45,962 nucleotides of DNA. Source: DATESG01 sp964480275. GTDB taxonomy: Bacteria; Bacillota_I; Bacilli_A; RFN20; CAG-826. Of this stretch, positions 1-7,270 are shown in pieces. The position numbers and the translations under genes were made by a program. Within the stretch, counting starts at the first letter, position 1. Each line of letters opens with the position of its first letter. The stretch spans positions 1 through 45,962 of the forward strand of contig CAYZOC010000003.1 of NCBI GenBank assembly GCA_964480275.1, given 5' to 3'. The notes below the pieces were generated by a model. It saw only the letters and a list, made by a program, of their open reading frames with translations, did not search any database and was not told the origin of the DNA.

Positions 1-48
1 GTGAGAAATTTGCCTGAGTCGTAAGTGCCAAGATGAATAAAATCAAAC

Positions 49-411
49 TTGCGCTATAAATATGAAGTGAAACGTATTAAAAGAACACCAGAAGAACTTG
101 AGTTTTATCAGAATCTTTATGGTGATGAAACTGATGAACTAGGTCAATTATTATTTGATTTAAATGATCCAGATACACTTTATAAAGAACCTTCTGTTGA
201 TATGGTTTGTTGTAAGTGTGGTTACCAAGAAAATGTACCACATGATATTTTGATTGAACTCAATTTCTCTAATAAATCTCTACATGCTTTAGCTTGTCCA
301 AAGTGCAGCCACACAAAATTAAAAGGTGCGCTATATCCTAAAGTAATTATTGATTTAGATGGTAATCCTATAACTTATCATGATATTTTAAAGTCATTAA
401 AGGCTAAGTAA
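49..411 (+). CDS. zinc-ribbon protein of unknown function
   Basis: Predicted 120-residue cytosolic protein that I do not recognise as a named family. The N-terminal half is charged. The C-terminal half has two Cys-x-x-Cys pairs (CCKC near residue 55 and CPKC near residue 84) that would hold one zinc ion as a ribbon. No membrane segment or signal peptide is visible. The start is uncertain: the only in-frame start near the 5' end is TTG at 49, without a clear ribosome binding site, and the frame is closed just upstream by TGA at 34-36. An ATG at 33 in another frame gives only an eight-residue peptide, so a sequencing or real frameshift at the 5' end cannot be excluded. A terminator follows at 439-461. 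The role may be nucleic-acid binding, but that is only a guess from the ribbon. Confidence 0.6.
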   Translation: MRYKYEVKRIKRTPEELEFYQNLYGDETDELGQLLFDLNDPDTLYKEPSVDMVCCKCGYQENVPHDILIELNFSNKSLHALACPKCSHTKLKGALYPKVIIDLDGNPITYHDILKSLKAK

Positions 412-438
412 AACCTCATAATTATATAATACTTTTTC

Positions 439-461
439 ACCTATCCATTTATAGGTTTTTT
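439..461 (+). terminator. rho-independent terminator after the zinc-ribbon gene
   Basis: Stem ACCTAT (439-444) and ATAGGT (451-456) with loop CCATTT, followed at once by a run of T. It lies 28 bases after the stop of the zinc-ribbon gene and fits its 3' end. Confidence 0.7.
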
Positions 462-530
462 CTATTTATCATAGCCCTCATTTGGCTAACGAGCGCGGAA
501 CTTTGTAAATGACGTACTTTCCTAGTTAAT

Positions 531-559
531 AAAAAAAATGCCACACCGAAGTGTAGCAT
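531..559 (-). terminator. terminator of tRNA-Arg
   Basis: On the minus strand, stem ATGC.ACAC (538-546) pairs with GTGT.GCAT (551-559) around a four-base loop, with one C/A mismatch. It is followed by eight U residues (531-538). It lies 16 bases past the 3' end of the tRNA and ends the tRNA transcript, possibly together with uvrC read-through. Confidence 0.75.
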
Positions 560-574
560 TATTTAATTCCACGA

Positions 575-651
575 TGGCGTCCCAGGAGCGACTCGAACGC
601 CCGACCCACAGCTTAGAAGGCTGTTGCTCTATCCAGCTGAGCTACTGGGAC
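575..651 (-). tRNA. tRNA-Arg (anticodon UCU)
   Basis: The minus strand folds into a full cloverleaf. The acceptor stem GTCCCAG (651-645) pairs with CTGGGAC (585-579). The D arm is GCTC/GAGC, the anticodon stem ACAGC/GCTGT, and the T arm GGGCG/CGCTC closes a TTCGAGT loop. The anticodon loop CTTCTAA gives UCU, which reads AGA arginine codons. The discriminator is G and the CCA end is encoded (577-575). It lies 55 bases downstream of uvrC on the same strand, so it may be cotranscribed. The upstream AT-rich stretch (TATATTATATT just before the 5' end) could also serve as a promoter. Confidence 0.95.
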
Positions 652-706
652 ATCTTTAATATAATATACCAATTATCTAATTATTTCTATAGGAAAAATT
701 AAGAAT

Positions 707-2467
707 CTAGCTGCCATCAATCTTATTTTTCACAACTGTTGCAACTTCATGAGGAATAAGTTGGCTTAATTCTTCAATTGATGCCTTTTTCAAATCATTT
801 ACATCAGGATAGTGGGCCGTTAAAACTTGTTTGCGTTTGGCCCCTAAACCTTTAATGTCATCTAAAATTGACTTGAAGACACCTTTTCGCCGTTTATTTC
901 GATGACTAGTAATTGCAAAGCGATGAACTTCTTCTTGCATTCGCATCAAAAGAAAAAACAATGGACTCTTACTATCAATATCGATTAAGGTCCCATTTTC
1001 ATCAAGCAAACCCTTTGTCTGATGTTTTTCATTCTTGTATAAGCCCGCAATTGCAAAATCAAGTTCAAGTTCTTTTCTCACTGCTTTTGCAATATTAACT
1101 TGACCAACACCGCCATCAACAATAAGGAGGTTTGGCAAGTGTTTGTTTTCTTCAATCTTACGCCGGTAGTGACGTGTAAGTGACTCTTTCATTGCTGCGT
1201 AGTCGTCCTGGGCATTTTTATCATCAATATTATACTTTCGATACAACTTCTTTTCCGCCCGACCATTAATAAAACAGACCATCACCCCAATCGAGTTACT
1301 TCCTTGCAGATGGGCATTGTCAAAAAGGTCAATTTGCTGGGGGTACTCGATATTTAGTTTTTCACCAAGTTGTGTAAGGAGCTCATCACCTTGTTCGACC
1401 CGTTTCGTATAAAAGTGAGCATTAAGATCATCAAGAGCGTTAGTTTGAGCATTTTGAATTAATCTTAAGTTTTTACCACTACGGGGAACGATAATTTTTG
1501 TCTCGAGTAATAGGCGGATAGTCGCGCCTATTTTTATGTTGCCAATTAGGACCTGCGAGGGAACAAGTTTATTTTCGTAGTACTGCACAATCAGATTACT
1601 CACTAGTTCTTCTTCATCATCAAAAGATGGGACAACATAAAATTCTTTGCCTAATAATTTTCCTTTACGATATAACATGACTGTCAAGCCAAGATAAGCA
1701 TCTTTACTAGCAAAAGCAAAAACATCGCGATCAAGTTGATCCTTAATTTCACTAGTTTGGCGCGCAAAAACATGACGAAGAGCGTCGCTTATTTGCTTGA
1801 ATTCTTTGGCTTTTTCAAACTCGAGTTGATCAATCGCCACCTGAAGTTTTTGCTCATATTCCCTAATTAATTCCTTGTTATCACTTCGAAGAAATTTTAC
1901 AACCTGAGCGCGAATGTCTTTTTTTTCATCTTCACTAACTTCTTTAAAGCAATAGCCAGGACATTGGCCCAAATGATAATAAAGGCAGGGCCCCTTTTGC
2001 ATCGGTGAGCACTTTTTTGTTTTAAATAGCCGGTTAATTAGAGTGACTACTTCATAAGCAGCACTAGAATTTGGATAGGGGCCAAAATACATGTTCCGCT
2101 TATCATTAGCTTTACGGGCAATCTTGACGGTTGGGTCACCCTTTTTATTCAGGGCAATATAAGGGTAGTGGCTATCATCTTTTAAGAGAATGTTATAGCG
2201 TGGATAGTGCGTTTTAATTAAATTTAATTCGAGGATAAATGCTTCTTTTTCACTTGCAGTTAAAATAGTATCAAAGTCACGGACTCGTTTAACCATCGCT
2301 GCAACTTTGCCAACTTGGGGGCGAAGAAAATATTGGCTTACACGTTTTTTTAAATTTTTCGCTTTGCCAACATAAATTATCTTATGATATTCATCAAACA
2401 TTAAATATACCCCAGGATTATCGGGCAGTAAATTTACTTTTTGTTCGAGTAGCGAATCGATCGTCAT
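707..2467 (-). CDS. uvrC: UvrABC system protein C (excision nuclease subunit)
   Basis: UvrC makes the two cuts flanking a DNA lesion after UvrA and UvrB have located it in nucleotide excision repair. At 586 residues it is the normal length. A GIY-YIG nuclease domain is at the N terminus (GVYLMFD and IYVGKAKNLKKRV, about residues 18-45). A cysteine cluster lies near residues 153-171, and a UVR motif that contacts UvrB near 200-235. The RNase H-like second nuclease domain starts around FDNAHLQG, and the C-terminal helix-hairpin-helix region contains LDDIKGLGAKRK. The ATG overlaps the TGA of mutS2 by four bases (ATGA on the minus strand) with no separate ribosome binding site, so translation is probably coupled. 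The mutS2-uvrC pair suggests one DNA maintenance unit. Confidence 0.97.
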   Translation of the reverse strand: MTIDSLLEQKVNLLPDNPGVYLMFDEYHKIIYVGKAKNLKKRVSQYFLRPQVGKVAAMVKRVRDFDTILTASEKEAFILELNLIKTHYPRYNILLKDDSHYPYIALNKKGDPTVKIARKANDKRNMYFGPYPNSSAAYEVVTLINRLFKTKKCSPMQKGPCLYYHLGQCPGYCFKEVSEDEKKDIRAQVVKFLRSDNKELIREYEQKLQVAIDQLEFEKAKEFKQISDALRHVFARQTSEIKDQLDRDVFAFASKDAYLGLTVMLYRKGKLLGKEFYVVPSFDDEEELVSNLIVQYYENKLVPSQVLIGNIKIGATIRLLLETKIIVPRSGKNLRLIQNAQTNALDDLNAHFYTKRVEQGDELLTQLGEKLNIEYPQQIDLFDNAHLQGSNSIGVMVCFINGRAEKKLYRKYNIDDKNAQDDYAAMKESLTRHYRRKIEENKHLPNLLIVDGGVGQVNIAKAVRKELELDFAIAGLYKNEKHQTKGLLDENGTLIDIDSKSPLFFLLMRMQEEVHRFAITSHRNKRRKGVFKSILDDIKGLGAKRKQVLTAHYPDVNDLKKASIEELSQLIPHEVATVVKNKIDGS

Positions 2468-4776
2468 AATTCAACAATCGTAGCTCCACCAGCACCATCA
2501 TGGGGGCCAGCTAAGTGAAAATCCTTGACATATTTTTGACTTTTTAAATATTCATGAATGGCTTTACGGAGAGCACCACTGCCAAAACCATGGATGATTC
2601 TTACGCTTGTAAAGCGCTTGGTCAGACAGCGGTCTAGATAGCGAGCAACTTCTGCTAGGGCCTCTTCGACCCTCAGACCAATCAAATTTAATTCCATCTT
2701 TAGTGGACTATCATCGATGAGGTTTGTCTCAACCACCGCTTTTTGCTTGGGTTTTTCTAAGGTTGGAGCCAATATTTTGCTTAAACCATCACGTTTAGCT
2801 TTAACATAAAGTCCACTAGTCAGTTGCACTACTATTCTTTTACCATCGATTTTTATGACTTTGGCATCACTACCAAGTGTCTCAACGTGAACATAATCAC
2901 CAACTTGAAGTGGTTCTGTTTTATCATCTTTATTGTTAACTTTTATATCTTCTTTATTTAGGCCGGCTTTTAAATCAATAATTTCATGGGGTTTCAAATC
3001 ACCTTGATAAGCTTTTTTCAAAATTAAATCTAGTTGTTTTTCCGCTGCAATTTTCCGTTCTTCGATTTCCTCTTTATAGGCTTGATCAAACTTTTCCATT
3101 TTAGCATTGAGTCGCGCTCGTAATTGATCGTTTTGTTTGACTAAACGCTCTAAGTCTTTTTCTTTGGCTTTTAACTTATCATTTTGTTGTTCTTGTTTTT
3201 CAACTTCTTCGTTGAGTCGAGCAAGCATTTCTTCAATTTTTAAATTACCGGCACCCGCCATATATGATTCGGCACTTTTGATAATTTGCTCGGCTAAACC
3301 GTGTTTAGTGGCAACCGAAAGTCCATAACTTTTTCCTGGTAATCCTAGTTTAAAAATGTAGAGGGGGCGCAATGCTTTTTCATCAAATAGCATACTAGCA
3401 TTACTAACGCCCGCCGTAGAAAAGGCATATGTTTTTAATTTGCTAAAGTGGCTAGAAATAATCGCTATTGCCCCTTTTTCCTTGAGAAAATCTAATAGGG
3501 CAAGCGCTAAGGCTTCGCCCTCAACAGGATCGGTTCCCGTTCCTAATTCATCAATGAGGACAAGATCATTGCGCTTAACGCGACTAGTAATATCACGAAT
3601 GTTTGCAATATGGGCGGAAAATGTTGATAAATTATCAAGCAGCGATTGCTGATCGCCGATATCGGCAAAAATACTTTTAAAATAGCCTAATCGTGCTCTA
3701 CCATCTGTTGGTAGCATTAAGCCACTCTGATTCATCATTACTAAAAGACCAATCGTTTTTAGCGCAACAGTCTTTCCCCCAGCATTTGGACCAGTAATAA
3801 CAACAATACGGTTTTCCTGACTAATTGTAAAAGTATTTGCGACTACTACTTGTTCATCAATTAGAGGATGGCGAGCTTGGGGAAGATAAATTTCTTGCTC
3901 ATCACTGATCAGTGCGACATAACTATTAGTTGAACGTCCAAATAAGGCCTTAGCAAATAAAAAGTCAAGGTGGCCAATCAATTCATTGTTACTTAAAATC
4001 GCCTGTTCTTTAGCAAGCATTTCTTGCGTCAAGACCCGAAGAATACGATTGATTTCCGTTAACTCTTCGTTTTTGGCATTAATTAGCCGATTATTTAATT
4101 CAACAATTTGACTTGGTTCAATATAGACCGTTTGCCCAGTTTGGGAGATATCATGAATAATTCCAGTGACGTTATATTTTTCACTAGCCTTGATTGGAAT
4201 GACATAATGACCATTACGCATCGTAATAATTGACTCACTAATCACACTTTTATATGTTGTTAATAATTCGCCACTAGTGCGACTAATCTTAGTCTCAAGG
4301 TTTAAAATTTCCCGCCTTATTTTTCTTAGTTCACTACTAGCGCTATCTTTAATACTAAGATTTGGACTTACAACTTGTTCAATTCTTTCACTAAGGGGAC
4401 TCAAATCGATAAAACCGTTAATTAATTGCCCTAAGCGACTATCCTTATTTATCCGACTCATGGCAATATTTGTAATCTTGATACTAGTTTTTATATCACT
4501 ATTAATATGATCAAAGTCGGAGGGTGTTAAAATGTTACCAATATTTGCACTATGAAAAGCAATACTCAAATCACTCGAATTATTTAGTGGTAGTTCACCA
4601 TGACGGAAAAGATAATCAAATACTTCCTCTACTAGCGCTAGTGCCGCTCTTAGACTAGCTTCGTCCTTAAAAAGCGATAGTTTTTGCACCATCTCGCGCC
4701 CTCGAACAGTTTTTGTGAATTTTAGGATGCGTTGGCGAATTGCATCAAATTCAAAAATATCAAAAATAGATTTCAT
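2464..4776 (-). CDS. mutS2: MutS2 family ATPase with Smr domain
   Basis: MutS2 proteins bind branched DNA to limit recombination; in Bacillus they also act on collided ribosomes. At 770 residues it is near full length. The order is MutS-like core and clamp, ATPase with Walker A GPNAGGKT and Walker B LVLIDELGTGTD, a long charged coiled coil, a KOW-like stretch, and a C-terminal Smr domain with HGFGSGALR. There is no mismatch-recognition domain, which separates it from MutS1. The usual LDLRG motif at the start of the Smr domain reads LNLIGLR here, so nuclease activity may be altered. The start is preceded by AGGA close to the ATG. It is divergent from rnhC, with a 102-base gap that must hold both promoters. 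Confidence 0.95.
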   Translation of the reverse strand: MKSIFDIFEFDAIRQRILKFTKTVRGREMVQKLSLFKDEASLRAALALVEEVFDYLFRHGELPLNNSSDLSIAFHSANIGNILTPSDFDHINSDIKTSIKITNIAMSRINKDSRLGQLINGFIDLSPLSERIEQVVSPNLSIKDSASSELRKIRREILNLETKISRTSGELLTTYKSVISESIITMRNGHYVIPIKASEKYNVTGIIHDISQTGQTVYIEPSQIVELNNRLINAKNEELTEINRILRVLTQEMLAKEQAILSNNELIGHLDFLFAKALFGRSTNSYVALISDEQEIYLPQARHPLIDEQVVVANTFTISQENRIVVITGPNAGGKTVALKTIGLLVMMNQSGLMLPTDGRARLGYFKSIFADIGDQQSLLDNLSTFSAHIANIRDITSRVKRNDLVLIDELGTGTDPVEGEALALALLDFLKEKGAIAIISSHFSKLKTYAFSTAGVSNASMLFDEKALRPLYIFKLGLPGKSYGLSVATKHGLAEQIIKSAESYMAGAGNLKIEEMLARLNEEVEKQEQQNDKLKAKEKDLERLVKQNDQLRARLNAKMEKFDQAYKEEIEERKIAAEKQLDLILKKAYQGDLKPHEIIDLKAGLNKEDIKVNNKDDKTEPLQVGDYVHVETLGSDAKVIKIDGKRIVVQLTSGLYVKAKRDGLSKILAPTLEKPKQKAVVETNLIDDSPLKMELNLIGLRVEEALAEVARYLDRCLTKRFTSVRIIHGFGSGALRKAIHEYLKSQKYVKDFHLAGPHDGAGGATIVEL

Positions 4777-4878
4777 ATCCTGATTTTACCATAGTAACTG
4801 CTAATTATTAGTAGTAATTTACTTGTATTTATATAAACTAAATCAAGATTGTTGCTTTCAATATGTTAAAATATGTCT

Positions 4879-5802
4879 ATGGCAAATATCTATGTAACAA
4901 TCAAGATTAATAGTTTAGACTTACAAAAGTTTATTGAATATTATAAGTCTTATCAAAAAGCAAATAGTGGCGAGTACATTAGCTTTTTTGCTCAGTATCA
5001 AAATATTAGCATTACTGTCTATCATTCAACTAAGCATCCCGATCAATATAAAGTTGTATTCATTGGTAATGATGCTGAAAAAGAGGCCAAAAAGTGGTCT
5101 TCTATGCTAGAAATAAGTGGTGAAAGAAACAACAAGCAAAGGCAAAAAAGTCTTCATTTTCTCACCTATGATCGCCAATATGGTAGTGATGAAGTTGGAT
5201 TTGGTGATTTCTTTGGTCCACTAGTAGTTGTCGCTTGTTACTTGGATAACCGCTCTTATCAAGCACTCAATGATTTTATTGTTACTGATAGCAAACGTCT
5301 TAGTGATGACTATATTTTAAAAACAGCACCACTTCTACTAGAACGTGTTCCTCATAAAGTAAACATTGTTGATAATCAAAAATTTAATCAACTGACTAAA
5401 CAAGGCTACAATATGAATAAGATTAAGGCCATGCTTCATCTCAACGTCTTAGGACGCTTAAAAGAGCTTCAAGCTAAAGATGCACCAAGTTATATTGATA
5501 AATTTTGTAGTGAGAAAAAATTTAGCGAATACACTAAGGGGATGAAGGCTATTAGTCCGCTAATTATGGAAGAAAAAGGTGAATCGCTCTTTCCAAGTGT
5601 TGCGCTTGCGAGCATGTTTGCTCGCTACTATTTTCTTGTTGAAATCGATAAATTAAACAGGAAGTTTAAGACACAAATACCGCTGGGGGCCTCAAGTCGA
5701 GTCGATCAGTTTGCCGACGAATTTTTAAAAAAGCACGGTCAAACCGCGCTTGATAAAATTGTTAAACAAAATTTTAGTAACTATCAAAAGTTATTCACTT
5801 AG
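4879..5802 (+). CDS. rnhC: ribonuclease HIII
   Basis: RNase HIII cleaves the RNA strand of RNA:DNA hybrids, removing primers and R-loops. The N-terminal 90 residues form the TBP-like substrate-binding domain typical of HIII enzymes. The catalytic domain opens with YGSDEVGFGDFFGP near residue 98, where the DE pair supplies metal ligands, and continues with the TDSKRLSD block. ATGs lie at 4873 and 4879, neither with a Shine-Dalgarno sequence. I prefer 4879 because a -10-like TAAAAT (4867-4872) sits six bases before it, which would give a leaderless mRNA. The choice changes only two residues. Its 3' end overlaps the convergent rluD by 12 bases and no terminator is visible. Confidence 0.93.
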   Translation: MANIYVTIKINSLDLQKFIEYYKSYQKANSGEYISFFAQYQNISITVYHSTKHPDQYKVVFIGNDAEKEAKKWSSMLEISGERNNKQRQKSLHFLTYDRQYGSDEVGFGDFFGPLVVVACYLDNRSYQALNDFIVTDSKRLSDDYILKTAPLLLERVPHKVNIVDNQKFNQLTKQGYNMNKIKAMLHLNVLGRLKELQAKDAPSYIDKFCSEKKFSEYTKGMKAISPLIMEEKGESLFPSVALASMFARYYFLVEIDKLNRKFKTQIPLGASSRVDQFADEFLKKHGQTALDKIVKQNFSNYQKLFT

Positions 5803-6711
5803 ATTATCAATAATATTGGCAAAATATAAGGGTAACGGGGCAAATGTATTGACCCGTTTTTTACTTGTTGGATGGGTAAATACAAGTCGTTCAGCATGAA
5901 GAAGCTGACCATTTTTATATAGGCTACGATTGTTGCGACCATAGAGCAAATCTCCTTCGACAGGATGACCAATATAGTCCATATGCACCCTAATTTGATG
6001 AGTGCGACCGGTCTCTAGTTTCAAGCGTACTAATGTATGATTATGGTAGCGTTCAACAACTTGAAAATGTGTAATAGCTGGCTTTCCTTCTTCAAGATTA
6101 ATTCCCATTCTCATGCGATTACGAACATCGCGTTTTAGCGGGGCAATTATTGTCCCACCTGGTTCTTTGATGACACCTAAAACGAGGGCCAAATAGAAGC
6201 GTTCAACCTTATGTTTTTTTATTTCTTCGGCAAGGAAGCGATGAGAAGCATCATTTTTACACACTAATAAGAGTCCTGAAGTTTCTTTATCAATCCGATG
6301 GACGATGCCTGGACGCTTGAGGCCATTAATACTAGATAAATCTTTAATGTGATATAAAAGCGCATTAACTAAAGTATCATTATAATGACCATGGGCAGGA
6401 TGAACAACCATGCCTTGGGCTTTATTGATTACAATTACATCGCTATCTTCATAAACAATATCAAGAGGGATATTTTTTGCAATGATCTCGCTTTGTTGTT
6501 CCTCTAATTGTCCATAAACGATGACATCGTCTAGTTTAAGCCGATACGAAGCTTTAGCGGGATTATCATTAACAAACACAAGGTTGTGATCGATGAGCAT
6601 TTGCACATGCGCACGACTTGTGTCTTTAATAATAATTGTTAAAGCCTTATCAATCCGTAAATTAACATATTGCTCACTGACACGAATCTTATGTAAATTA
6701 TTGTTGGTCAT
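5791..6711 (-). CDS. rluD: RluA/RluD family 23S rRNA pseudouridine synthase
   Basis: Converts specific uridines in 23S rRNA, probably helix 69, to pseudouridine. An S4 RNA-binding domain lies at the N terminus (VNLRIDKAL to about residue 75). The catalytic domain has HRIDKETSGLLLV with the nucleophilic aspartate, and a GRTHQIRVH motif. At about 306 residues it is the usual length. The start is ambiguous: ATG at 6711 or GTG at 6723, neither with a good ribosome binding site. Both overlap the end of lspA, so coupling is likely. The lspA-rluD order is common in Firmicutes. The subfamily (RluD against other RluA types) is inferred from that context, so the exact target site is not certain. Confidence 0.9.
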   Translation of the reverse strand: MTNNNLHKIRVSEQYVNLRIDKALTIIIKDTSRAHVQMLIDHNLVFVNDNPAKASYRLKLDDVIVYGQLEEQQSEIIAKNIPLDIVYEDSDVIVINKAQGMVVHPAHGHYNDTLVNALLYHIKDLSSINGLKRPGIVHRIDKETSGLLLVCKNDASHRFLAEEIKKHKVERFYLALVLGVIKEPGGTIIAPLKRDVRNRMRMGINLEEGKPAITHFQVVERYHNHTLVRLKLETGRTHQIRVHMDYIGHPVEGDLLYGRNNRSLYKNGQLLHAERLVFTHPTSKKRVNTFAPLPLYFANIIDNLSE

Positions 6712-7270
6712 TACTAGACTCACTTTTAGTAGTTTCTAAGTTCTTCTTTTGTTTAATATCTTCAAATAAAGTAAGAACAACCATGCCTATTATACCAATG
6801 ACTAAACACATATCAGCGACATTAAAAATCGGAAAGTGATAGTCACCGAATTGAAAATGTAGAAAGTCGACAACACCTGCGACCCCGGTCAGCGCCTTAT
6901 AGAATGCTCGATCGATAAAGTTACCAAATGTACCGGCAATCACTAGTGCCCATGCTGCCTTGTGATAATTATTTAAAGATTTTGCTTTGATAATTCGATA
7001 ACTTATCATTGCAAGCGAGGCCACAAGACTAATAAGCGCTAAAACCCAGGGGTAATCTTCAAGGATCGACCAAGCAGCCCCCGTGTTACGATAGTAAGAA
7101 AAGTAAAAGAAGTTATCAATAATTACAAGATGATAGCCCGGTCCCATCCTCGCTTCGAGATTTAAAAATATTACTTTCGTTGCTTGATCAATGATAACAA
7201 GTAAAAGCAGCAGCCAATAAAAACTAAAAAATGCTTTCTTGATATCAATTTTTTTTAAAAAATTATTCAT
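6698..7270 (-). CDS. lspA: lipoprotein signal peptidase (signal peptidase II)
   Basis: Membrane aspartyl protease that cleaves the signal peptide in front of the lipidated cysteine of prolipoproteins. The 190-residue protein has four hydrophobic segments. Its two conserved blocks with the catalytic aspartates are FGNFIDR and FNVADMCLVIG, with the VVDFLHF block between them. The ATG at 7270 was chosen over upstream codons because GGAG lies six bases before it, inside the end of ileS, and the protein then begins with a normal short cytosolic stretch. It overlaps ileS by eight bases and rluD by 14, forming a tight unit. Its presence shows that lipoproteins are made, which fits the interrupted lipoprotein gene at the right end. 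Confidence 0.95.
   Translation of the reverse strand: MNNFLKKIDIKKAFFSFYWLLLLLVIIDQATKVIFLNLEARMGPGYHLVIIDNFFYFSYYRNTGAAWSILEDYPWVLALISLVASLAMISYRIIKAKSLNNYHKAAWALVIAGTFGNFIDRAFYKALTGVAGVVDFLHFQFGDYHFPIFNVADMCLVIGIIGMVVLTLFEDIKQKKNLETTKSESSNDQQ

Noticed and set aside
1..48. Tail of an upstream gene or a frameshifted start of the zinc-ribbon gene
   Set aside because: All three frames close within the first 36 bases and only a few codons are visible, so neither can be supported from this window.
2464..2466. Mycoplasma-type code with UGA as tryptophan
   Set aside because: UGA ends mutS2 here and the DUF523 gene at 20577-20579, and tryptophans are written TGG.
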